The position numbers and the translations under genes are program-made. The notes under the pieces are model-generated. The model saw only the letters and a list, made by a program, of their open reading frames with translations, did no database searches and had not been told where the DNA came from. A stretch of DNA of 64,000 nucleotides, taken from Ascaphus truei (taxonomy: Eukaryota > Chordata > Amphibia > Anura > Ascaphidae). Position 1 is the stretch's first letter. Every line of letters begins with the position of its first letter. The DNA lies in contig CM071570.1 in assembly GCA_036426205.1 (NCBI GenBank), positions 140,697,048-140,761,047 on the forward strand. The letters run 5' to 3'. Positions 35,068 through 43,850 of the stretch are shown here, piece after piece.

Positions 35068-36890
35068 GAATTAACTGTATTTATGGTGTTGCTGTTCAAC
35101 TTGCTAAGATGAGAATGAGATCATATCCCTCTGAAGAAGGTATTTGGATTTTGTCTCTAGGTTTAGGGTATTTAGGAGCACCCCCATTATTTTTTTATGA
35201 TCACAGATACTAATAGCTCACAGGGGGCTCCTCATCCTCTCCACATCATTGCAGCTGTGTGGGTCTGAGTAGCATCAGGATATATGTTTTTTAAGGATAA
35301 GTGAATTCCTATTATAGTTGTTAGCGACAGCTTACTTATCCATCTCAATTTGCTAAAGACTCTCCAGACGTATGTCCAACGTTGTCTGGCTCTTAATGAA
35401 TGCTGTGGTCAATGGACAATTTTTATTGTCTACTGCTAGTGACTAGGAGCTCCAATAGGTTATATTTAATAAAGAGATCTATGTGGATTTGCGTAATGCA
35501 GTTTGCAGTAGTGACTTAAGCCGCATTGTTCCCGTAAAATAAGCAAGTATGTACTGTATAATGTTTAATTCTGAGTGTATGAACTAATATATGACTGAGG
35601 TGTCTAATTTTAGATCCCCTAGTTTTAAGCTGCACCCGTTGATCATGTTCATGTGAGCAGGAGATTTTCCTTGCAGGGTTCTCTATCTGCATATACTAAC
35701 AGAGGGCTATTCATATACCATCAGCACAATTATAGGTATGCCTATGCTTGCTATTATTATGTGAAGCTATATTGTTGCACTGTAGCTATTATACTACGGT
35801 AGGCAGTGAGTTACTTTTACATTCTCAGCACTATTACTACAGTATTATGTCTAGTGCTAAGCTACATTGTTGCTCTTCAGTTACCATACAAGTACAATGA
35901 TTTTTATGCCTATGCTAGGTATTACTGCTTAAAGCTACTTTGCTGTATTTCTGTTACTACACTTTAGACTAATTATTAGTAGGAAGCTATAACTGGATCC
36001 GAACTCGATTCGTTCCTCTAGACTTGTATACACATTTTGTGTGCCTATTATTTAGGTGGATATTACCAACAGGACCTTGCTGGAACTTTATTACTCACAT
36101 TTGAACTTATTACTATGATATAATGCTTACTATATATCTTGTTACTAACTAAAGGAGCTTGTGATTTACTATTATAGTATACGAATATGAACATTCAAGC
36201 TTTCCACAAACACAGGTTTCATACACACTTACTATTCCAGTCCACGGTCATTGATGTTTGACTTGCACTATATTAGACGATCTATACTTGGACTAAGCTG
36301 AATGTATAGCTTTATACGTGTCACGCCTATGAGGATGATCTAGGGATAAATGATAACCTTGTGTGGTTACATTTTATTTTGTACGTATTTTTGTACTTTG
36401 TTCACCAATTGGCCATAGATTCTATCCTACCAATTTCATTATTTTTAAATTATGATTCATTAAACTATTTTAGTATAGACGCATTTACACTAGACACACT
36501 GAGTGCTTTCAAGAGGGATTTCTTTTTCTCATTGCCCAATTGATCCCTTACTTCCCTACTTGCACCGGTGTCCCCATACATGCCCTTTAATTAAGCTGAA
36601 GCGAGTGCTATCCCCATCTTTCCCCTTTCCCTATATTCTGTGTCTCATGCTCCCCAGCATGCCTCATCAGCTGTGTGATGTCATGACGCCATGAGTGTCA
36701 TGTTGGCATGGCAACGCGGCGTCTGACGCCGCACGGCCATTGCAGTTGGAGAAGGAGGAAAATATTGCAGGTAGAAGCTGCAACACGCTGCTGAAGCACC
36801 CCGCCACAGCACCCAGCAACAGCACATCGCCAGCGGCTAAAATGCGGTCGCCCCAGGCGACCGGTCGACTGCATTTGTCGAGGACTGTAT
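35068..36890. other. Unclassified sequence downstream of PLE-3
   Basis: AT-rich with no sustained reading frame. 35100-36400 may be a PLE 3' region ('tctgaagaaggtatttgg' near 35130). A GC-rich pocket at 36690-36880 with a small palindrome (gcggcgtctgacgccgc) has no identified gene. Confidence 0.4.
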
Positions 36891-36897
36891 TATTATA

Positions 36898-36970
36898 TAT
36901 AGCAAACAATTAAAGACTGTACAAGATTATATATACATATATAATCTCGTACAGTCTTTAATTGTTTGCT
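36898..36970. repeat. Perfect-looking short palindrome
   Basis: 'agcaaacaattaaagactgt' on the left and 'acagtctttaattgtttgct' on the right, with matching 'agattatata' and 'tatataatct' inside. It would form a hairpin of about 33 bp. It marks the left edge of the duplicated block at 36950-37620. Confidence 0.8.
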
Positions 36971-37620
36971 CAAGCTACTTAAATATTATACAGTATAAAA
37001 ATTACAGACCTAAAGTAATCCAGAAGTGGTTCTGTAAATGACATGGTCACTTTAGTTTGGAGTTTTAAATACGAATTTGTATCAGGCAATAAAATGTATT
37101 TGATATTAATATATGCAAGCAACTTTAACATGATAAATACTGAACTACATCGGTGACACAGTATCAAAACTGCCAGCTTCTATAAGCAGAGAATAAATAG
37201 ATACAGTGAACAGAAGGTCAGACACACCAATTATAGATCTATGAATGTATCCTTACTTTGTTGTTTTTTGCAGATTTTTTGGTTTAATAAAGATGAAAAA
37301 TAACCACACATTGATTTGTCTATAATTGGTGTACATGACCTTTCTTTCACTTTTTCTTTAGCACATATAAATCTTGCCAAAATTAAAAATTTATTTCTTA
37401 ATGGACCTAGACACACATTTAGGGCTCACTTATATATTTCATACAGCCCTCAATTGTTTGCTACAGCTACTTAAATATTGTGCAGTATAAAAATGACAGA
37501 CACAAAGTAATCCAGAAGTGGGTACTGTATGTAAATGACATAGTAACTTTAGTTTAAGGTTTTAAATAAGAATTAGAATAAGGAAACAAAATGTATTTAA
37601 TATTTATAAATGCAGACATT
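36945..37620. repeat. Local tandem duplication including dispersed repeat copy 2
   Basis: The block 'attgtttgct...gctacttaaatatt' with 'aagtaatccagaagtgg' occurs at about 36957 and again at 37450, a step of about 490 bp. Between them lies the second copy (37115-37440) of the 330-bp repeat also found at 11365-11700. Confidence 0.75.
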
Positions 37621-38090
37621 GTTCTTCACTTTAAATGTTTGTTTGCTCAATTGAGTAAATGCATGAATTATTGGTAATGTTGGCAGTTTAATATTAATTC
37701 AGTGTATTATTAACACTTGCTAGGAATGCACTTAGCTGTCAAAAATTATACAGCAATATACAGAATTATTCAAACAGAAATATATCAGCATATTTGAGAA
37801 AAATACTTTTCTGTTAGACAAAGTATAAAGTAATAGTACTGTAGGTTGGTAAGTAGTAATGTGGTACAGTACATAACTACTCTTTTAACCCTCTGAGTGA
37901 AGCAGCAGCAGTAAGAAGGTTTGATTTTTAGATAGAGAATACAGTCCAGAGGAAGTTTAAAGCTGAGACACTTGAAGAACAGATATTTTGTAGGCTAATA
38001 AGAAACCTCAAAAAGAAATGTTAGCACCGTTTATTACAGAGTTTAATATAGACTCATATAAAATTAGACATTATTTATTAATAATCACGG
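37621..38090. other. AT-rich spacer
   Basis: Nothing recognised. Confidence 0.4.
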
Positions 38091-38670
38091 GAGTGTATTG
38101 CAACAGGATAGTGTCCTGAGGGAAACACAACCAATAAAACCCAAAATTATATTTACAAAAGCACCCAATCCTAAAAATAGATTGTCACCTAGTGAATTAA
38201 AGAATGAAATTATAAACAGAGAAGGGTGGCTACCAGCTAAACTGAATGATTTTTTATAAATGCACAAGATGCAAAGCATGTAGATACAGCGAGAAGAGTA
38301 ACAATAAGTGTATCACCTGCAATACTAAATTGCAAAACCTAGTATGTCGTATATCTTCTCGTGTCCTTGCAATTTGCAGTATGTGGGACGTACCACCAGG
38401 CCCTTGAGAACTAGGATACTTGAGCACATATGTAATATTGAGATCGGTCTCATATCACACAGTGTCTTATTTAATTTTAAGACCAAGCATGAATCCAACC
38501 CAAGCAGATTGTTGTATATGGTTATAAATCACATTAAAATGAGTACAAGAGGGGGAGACAAAACTAAAGTTTATCCCAGAGAGAAACTCTCTGGATCTAT
38601 AAACTCAAAACATTAGATTTTAATGGTCTCAATATTGACATAGATCTCAATTGCTTTATAGGAGACGGAC
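38090..38670 (+). pseudogene. PLE-4: GIY-YIG endonuclease and C-terminal tail
   Basis: Upstream pieces read NRLSPSELKNEI, EGWLPAKL and YKCTRCKAC. Then the domain MSYIFSCPCNLQYVGRTTRP gives GIY (YIF) and YVG motifs with the Arg helix. Then come LRTRILEHICNIEIG, H-x-x-x-W-equivalent residues, RGGD and the tail LNIDIDLNCFI after frameshifts. The tail type (FDxNCF) differs from PLE-2, -3 and -A, so this is a separate lineage. Frame breaks occur before the domain and after GGDKT. Confidence 0.85.
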
Positions 38671-39035
38671 CCTTGCATTTAATTGTAAATCTCTTTTATT
38701 TTTAGATTCTTAATTTTTTCAAGAAATGTTTACTTTTATATATTTTAACTATGAAATGATGCATTGGTCAATTAACTGTTGGTCTTTCCCCAATCTGTAA
38801 CATATAATTCTCTTACATCTATTTGTCCATTATGTGTACTAACTTTTGTCTCCCCATTTTTTCCCCTTGTATTTAATTTAATATGTTACTATATTGTTTT
38901 CTATATGTTTTTTCCATACTCCCATGCATTGAGCACTATGTATAAGGGACTTTAAATTTGTGTATTTGTATACCCATGTTGTTTTAGATGAGGTTAGACT
39001 TTTATCATTCTGTATTAGTTATTGTGGCCTTCCTA
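38671..39035. other. PLE-4 3' flank
   Basis: T-rich sequence, probably the 3' untranslated part of PLE-4. No other structure. Confidence 0.4.
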
Positions 39036-39965
39036 TGCAATTACATAGAGTATTTGTATGTGTAGGAGACAGCTGTGTGTGCATACATATAGCGCAGTAT
39101 GTATAGACATGGCCTTTAGCACTCGTGGGAAGAGAGTTCTCTCGTGTCTATAGTGACTCATAAAACTTTGGTCTCGGTTTAGGCCATCGCTAAGTGTCAC
39201 GAACAGTTGCATAAATTTGTATTCATGCAACCGTCTCTCTTCGGTGTTCTAAGATTACCTTTGAGTATGGCTACCTTCAGATCGTTCACCTTATTGCCAG
39301 TGTCAGAGAAATGTTCGCCGACAGGACTGTCTCTTGTTCCGCGTGTGATGCTGTGGCGATGCAGATTCATTCTCTTGTTTAGCCCCTGTCCCGTCTCACC
39401 TACAGCTGCAGCGGCTATTATGGTTAACAAACCACAGGGTGTATACCTCGGAATACCCATGTCATGGCGCGGGATTTCTTCCAACCGTGCCGCCTTAAGA
39501 CGGGAGTGCATAGAATGGCATTTTAGTGTTCTGGCTTTTAAACAACTGAAATTGACACAGTAGCACAGTACTGTACACATTACAATTCATTCATTTAATT
39601 GCATTTAATTGCACACAATCCATGAAATTCAAACAAAGCAACCACGATAAACACGTGTGCCTGGGGCGATTGGCCGCATTCATGCCACGTGGAGTAAAGC
39701 AGCGCACACGAAAATGGCACTGTGATTTGTTAAAATAATGTCCGCTGCATCTGTATGTAGTAGCAGCCCCCTGGGCATTTCACCTGGGCATGCACATGAT
39801 AAGGTACACGACATTGCTTGAGGAACAGGTGAACCTTCCTCTGATTTTGTACTTCAGATTCCTGTGTGGTATTTGTATTGTGTCTGCTGTGTGGAGCATT
39901 GCGCAGGTTTTTCATCTTGCGTCCTGGCATGGTCTTGTCCCACATTCAGTTGTACTGTTTTACAG
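39036..39965 (-). pseudogene. PLE-5: GIY-YIG module (same lineage as PLE-A), interrupted by a MITE
   Basis: On the minus strand the protein traces TCAMLHTA, the SSNVVYLIMC block, GCYYI, then a 351-bp MITE (39403-39753). It continues with GETGQGLNKRMNLHRH, SPVGEHFSDTG and NDLKVAILKGNL, followed by the LHEYKFMQLF tail. Removal of the MITE rejoins YYI and GE, the YIG motif itself. The copy faces away from the PLE-A-type tail at 39966-40197, giving an inverted arrangement. Confidence 0.85.
39403..39753. mobile_element. TA-target MITE in the GIY-YIG domain of PLE-5 (351 bp)
   Basis: Left end CAGCTGCAGCGGCTATTAT and, on the opposite strand, right end CAGATGCAGCGGACATTAT form TIRs. TA occurs on both sides (39401-39402, 39754-39755), and deleting the element with one TA restores the PLE sequence seen at 17930-17945. 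Non-coding. A related copy starts at 49412. Confidence 0.82.
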
Positions 39966-40197
39966 TTCATACTGCACTATATGTATGCACACACAGCTGT
40001 ATCCTACACATACAAATACTCTATGTAATTCCATCCCTATATACCAATAGGGACCACATAGTATCTACACACACTTTTAGTAATGCTACAGCCTCACATT
40101 TCCACACCTACCCACACCATTGATATACACTCCCACTCCACACACACCTTTTGTAAAGCACTGTACACACTGTGGGCTCTCTACAAATTTATATATA
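39966..40197 (+). mobile_element. PLE-A-type 3' tail, left part
   Basis: It matches 19151-19385 by eye ('tacacatacaaatac', 'ccaatagggaccacatagta', 'ctacccacaccattg'). It ends in TATATA, where the LTR element at 40198 inserted, and continues at 49289. Confidence 0.82.
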
Positions 40198-41928
40198 TGT
40201 AACCCTGGTCCCCAGCAGCTCCTGGAGACCCCCCTCCCCTGGCGCAGCTCGATCGCGGGTACTGAAAACCCCGACGGCTGCTTCCAAGGGTGGGGGCTGG
40301 AGCAGGGAGCAGCGCGGCTTCTCCTGCCTGCGGCCGGTTGCCGGGGACGCGATCGGGCCGTTGCTAAGGCCGCGATCGCGTCTCTAAGGTCCCGGCGGCT
40401 GGTGAGGCAGGGCGCCGCCATTGAAGACAGCGTTGCGCATGCGCAGGGATGCGTAGGCGCAGGGAGGGCTCCTGAGGCAAGGATAGCTCGCGCGAGAGTA
40501 GGGGCAGCTCAGGGAGGAGAGAGAAAGCCCGGGAAAGCTTGCACACGCGCAGGGCAGGGGAGAGAAAGCCCGCGAACCCCTAGCCTACCAGGGAAGGCTC
40601 TGAGCTGGGACTACATATCCCAAGAGCCTTTGCGAGCCCCATGTGACACCAGGGAGCCAATAGGGCTTAGGAGACCCCTGGGAAAAGAGATACATTTGGC
40701 GGGCTTGCAGCACGTTAGGCAGTCAGGAAGGAGCAGAGCAAGGAGGCAGACAAGGGAAGGAGGTAGGGTACGGGAGAGAGGGATCCCCTGTACTAGCCAG
40801 CACCCCCTTGGCCCAAGATAGCTCTAGGTATCCCATATAGTGAGTGTTGCCAGGGAATGCCCTAGAGTAAGGGACCCTGTCACTCAGGTTAGTCGGTTGT
40901 TAGTGGGAGTCAGGACTGGGCCTCGTTAGGGGAGTAGGAATACTATTAACCCCTTAGGTCCCAGATAGACTCTCCCTCTCCAGTGAATGGTGTGTACCGT
41001 TCTGTGTGTGTTGTGCTGCATGTGCTGGGCGCAGTGTGTGCAGCGTGGGTGAATCCCTGCAGGCTGACAGTGTGAGCTGTGTGTCGGCTGCAGGTGCGTT
41101 AGGCTGTTAGGAGTATCTAGTAGCAGTAGTAGATACAGTTAGGGACTGGGTAGCTAGGGGAGTGGGGCAGGGTATTACTCCGCAGGCCCTAGGAGATTTC
41201 CCCTAAGCCACCCAGGTTGCGGTTCATCAGGGACAGGCCCTAGGTTAGGGTTCCTGTCACGCTAGGATTAGTTAAGGATAGACAGGGATAGCGGCGTGGC
41301 TGTTCCTGTGGTTCGGTTGCTGTACCAAGAGACTGTTGTGTTCCCGTGAAGCGGTGGGACCCTCGTTGGGGTCCACTGCAGAAGTACCTGGATAGGATCA
41401 GACGGACGTCTGACCCTTTTAGAAGACAGTTGCAGTCCCGAGCATCGGAGTGCTCGGAAGGTACCTCTGTATATATTAAGTGCACCACCGGGCCCCAACA
41501 CAGGGAAGCGCTATCCCTCACACTCACACTGGTCTTTATTGCTGTGGACACTCCAGAGACTGAGGGGAATGTGATGATGGACATGTGGGTGGGGGGATGG
41601 TACGCAGTTGTATTGATGCACTGTTATTGATATAGTGTTTTGAAGTAAGGTGTTGTCATTGTTCATTCAGTAAACCTGTTATCCATAATACTGTGTATGT
41701 GGTTTCTGAGTGGGTTCCTATGTAGGGTCATTCTACATTTCCATAGAATCCTACATAGGTGGAGGCGCTGCAAACGAAGATCTGTTCCAGAGGAGTCACC
41801 CCAGGCTCTCATTAGCGGAGGCTCAGACCTCCTGTGAGCCTGCAGGTATACGCACCACACCGGTAACACTACATGTTCTACTCACCCACACTATATATGA
41901 GATTGGGTGGGGTGGAATACCCGTTACA
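40198..41928 (+). repeat. 5' LTR, 1731 bp
   Basis: TG...CA termini. A TATA-like box lies at 41470-41477 and AGTAAA, a variant polyadenylation signal, at 41669-41674. Aligning with the 3' LTR (constant offset 6562, no indels) I find about seven substitutions, roughly 0.4%, so integration is recent. Open frames across the GC-rich first 600 bp are not supported as genes because they occur identically in both LTRs. Confidence 0.92.
41470..41477 (+). promoter_or_regulatory. TATA-like box of the LTR promoter
   Basis: TATATATT precedes 'aagtgcaccaccgggcccca'. The same arrangement (TATAACAT then 'aagtgcaccaacacc') is kept in the old solo LTR at 942-2666, which supports function as the LTR core promoter. 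Confidence 0.6.
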
Positions 41929-41930
41929 TT

Positions 41931-41948
41931 TGGAGGCGCTGCTGAGAT
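41931..41948 (+). promoter_or_regulatory. Primer binding site, tRNA-Thr-like
   Basis: TGGAGGCGCTGCTGAGAT begins two bases after the LTR. TGG pairs with the tRNA CCA end, and the following A requires U as discriminator base, which fits vertebrate tRNA-Thr (3' end ...GCCUCCA). The exact isoacceptor was not checked. Confidence 0.7.
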
Positions 41949-41983
41949 CAACCTGGGGTGCCCTGTTTTCATTTTTCTAATTT

Positions 41984-42724
41984 GTGCTATTTTTGTTCGC
42001 CATGAAGAAGTCACGTGCTGATTTCCCGCCCGCGCGGGAAAATGTTGCAGACTGTCCGAGCTTGGCGGGAAACCCTAAGCCCCGCCCCCGCCAACTGAAT
42101 AACTCTGTGCCGAGCCAGAGTCACTTAATGAAAGAGTGTGCTGCCCCTCCTTCAGATTCCACCAGGGGGAGCAGGCCCAGTGCGCCTTCACCCGTGACTG
42201 CTGTCTCCATCAAAGAAAGTACGGGGTGCAATGAAAATTGCTCGCCGTCATATGGACTCTGGCAGACTAAGGCCGGGTGCGTATCCTTTTTGTTGTGCCC
42301 GTGTATGATCGAATCATTGAGTCCGTCGGGTAGTATGAACTTTGGTGTTTTGACGTGCCTGATAAAGGGGCGGTTGGAAGACGCGAACGAGGATGGGTGC
42401 CTGGAATGTTTCTGTAACCAGGGTGACTGCTCATTTTGTAAATTGGCCTGGGGACGCATGTGTGGCTGCTGCAGGATACCGACTCTGCAACCCGTGCCGT
42501 TGGCGGCTACAGGACAGCCCGAGGAAAAGGGCACTGTGGCCGACATAAATGAAATAGACTCTGGGTTTTCTGATGATGGTGATGAAACAGACTGTAAGGG
42601 AGTACACCCCAATGTGTATGTGGCCTGGCACGCGCCAGGAGTGAAAGCCCTTACATTAATGTGCACATGCCTGCAAAAAGCTTATGTCCAAGGAGCCGAC
42701 CTATTTCAGCTACCACCTATTTAG
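41984..42724 (+). CDS. LTR-element ORF1, 246 aa, unknown, cysteine-rich
   Basis: First long frame after the primer binding site. The likely start is the second Met at 42002 (MKKSRADF), which has an A at -3; the Met at 41984 lies only 56 bases past the LTR. The first 90 residues are Ser/Pro/polar. The middle has C-x-E-C-x-C then QGDC, CK and CGCC spacing (about residues 140-165), suggesting a metal-binding module. The C-terminal third is acidic (DINEIDSGFSDDGDE). No gag, retroviral zinc knuckle or known domain is recognised. It overlaps ORF2 by 41 nt. Confidence 0.55.
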   Translation: MLFLFAMKKSRADFPPARENVADCPSLAGNPKPRPRQLNNSVPSQSHLMKECAAPPSDSTRGSRPSAPSPVTAVSIKESTGCNENCSPSYGLWQTKAGCVSFLLCPCMIESLSPSGSMNFGVLTCLIKGRLEDANEDGCLECFCNQGDCSFCKLAWGRMCGCCRIPTLQPVPLAATGQPEEKGTVADINEIDSGFSDDGDETDCKGVHPNVYVAWHAPGVKALTLMCTCLQKAYVQGADLFQLPPI

Positions 42725-43526
42725 CTTCCACGTGGGGACCCATCCCCGTTTTCCACTTCTATTTCAGCTACCGCTGGATTTCAAGACCGGCACCGTGGAT
42801 GGAGAACTGAGCATACAGTATTTTAGCCCCACATGTGACTGTTCTAGAGCGGCATTGGCGTGGGAGCCTCAATGTGAAGATTGCGGTGCCTGGTTCTTAA
42901 AACCTATTGTGCCCCAGCCTAAAGAGCCGGTCAGTATAACTAACCCATCTACCCTTCTCATAGACATTTCGGAGGGCCAGTGCACCCAAGTGAACCATCT
43001 AGACCTGGTTCCTGAGCAGGAACCACAGAACCCGGATCAGCCAATCCTGGAGCCGAGCAACACGTTGGCGGAGGATCCGATCGTGATGTTGCCAGCGGAC
43101 AAGGTTGAATTCCCATCGGTGGCGATGCGCCTACCGGCGAACCACCCCAGCAGTGAGGCAGAGGAATCACAGGGTAAGGTGTATATACCCCCACCTTCTT
43201 CTAGTGAATCCAGCGACCCGCCACTTGTGGTGATGCGCCTGCCGGCGGACCACTTTAGTGACACCAATGAACACAATATCTCGGCGAATGCAGAGCCTGC
43301 TGTGGGCCCGTGTGCCCTAGAGGAAGTGTGTCCCGATGTTGCGGACCCTGCTGTGGGCACCGTGTGCCCTACAAGGGGATCAGAATCCGACCTACTACGA
43401 GTTAACCATCGGTCAGAATGGGTGACCAATACCGTAACAAAACGCCACATAGGTAGAGTCGAGACTGCCCCCGTGGGATGTCGGGATGAGCTACCATGTG
43501 ACCCGCGGAGCAAGATGGCTCCTTAA
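42684..43526 (+). CDS. LTR-element ORF2, 280 aa, unknown, acidic with internal repeats
   Basis: In the +1 frame relative to ORF1, overlapping it by 41 nt, so it could be made by frameshifting, reinitiation or be a former continuation split by an indel (a 'ctatttcagctacc' duplication lies at the overlap). The N-terminal part has two CxxC-like pairs (TCDCS, CEDCG). The middle has three related blocks around MLPADK, MRLPANH and MRLPADH, followed by AEPAVG/ADPAVG repeats. It ends DPRSKMAP. No enzymatic motif. Function unknown; confidence refers to it being a translated frame. Confidence 0.5.
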   Translation: MSKEPTYFSYHLFSFHVGTHPRFPLLFQLPLDFKTGTVDGELSIQYFSPTCDCSRAALAWEPQCEDCGAWFLKPIVPQPKEPVSITNPSTLLIDISEGQCTQVNHLDLVPEQEPQNPDQPILEPSNTLAEDPIVMLPADKVEFPSVAMRLPANHPSSEAEESQGKVYIPPPSSSESSDPPLVVMRLPADHFSDTNEHNISANAEPAVGPCALEEVCPDVADPAVGTVCPTRGSESDLLRVNHRSEWVTNTVTKRHIGRVETAPVGCRDELPCDPRSKMAP

Positions 43527-43850
43527 GTCTCGTTCGCCCGGTGAGGCGACAGGCTCCCCCCTTTTAACACATCGCGTCCTGCGGAGTGTCCTCATAGAAT
43601 GTAGCTGTCCAGGAGAGAGGGGCCAGTGCATACGTCGATCTTCCGGAAGAAGGAAGCCCATCGTCGAGCCAGCAGATTGGTAAGGAACCCCCTTGTAAGA
43701 ACTTCCCCACCGACAGTCCGATGAGTGGCCAGTGAAGAGAGCCAAAGCTACGGTATGCCTGAGCGGAAGTGGTGAAGCCCGTCGGGCTCCGACGCCCAAA
43801 CAAACCCAGCAACGGAAAAAGCAAACACAACAGCCTGCACCAAACGACCA
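43527..43850 (+). other. Element interior between ORF2 and the C-rich block
   Basis: Ordinary-composition sequence with no long frame of its own. From about 43790 A and C begin to dominate. Confidence 0.5.

Noticed and set aside
36690..36900. GC-rich pocket as a promoter or CpG island of a host gene
   Set aside because: It is only 200 bp, has no adjoining reading frame and no splice-site-bounded exon that I can see.
40120..40821. 233-aa frame at the LTR start, and its twin at 46628-47383
   Set aside because: The same frame occurs in both LTRs and extends into unrelated flanks at each end. It is GC-rich U3 sequence, not a gene.
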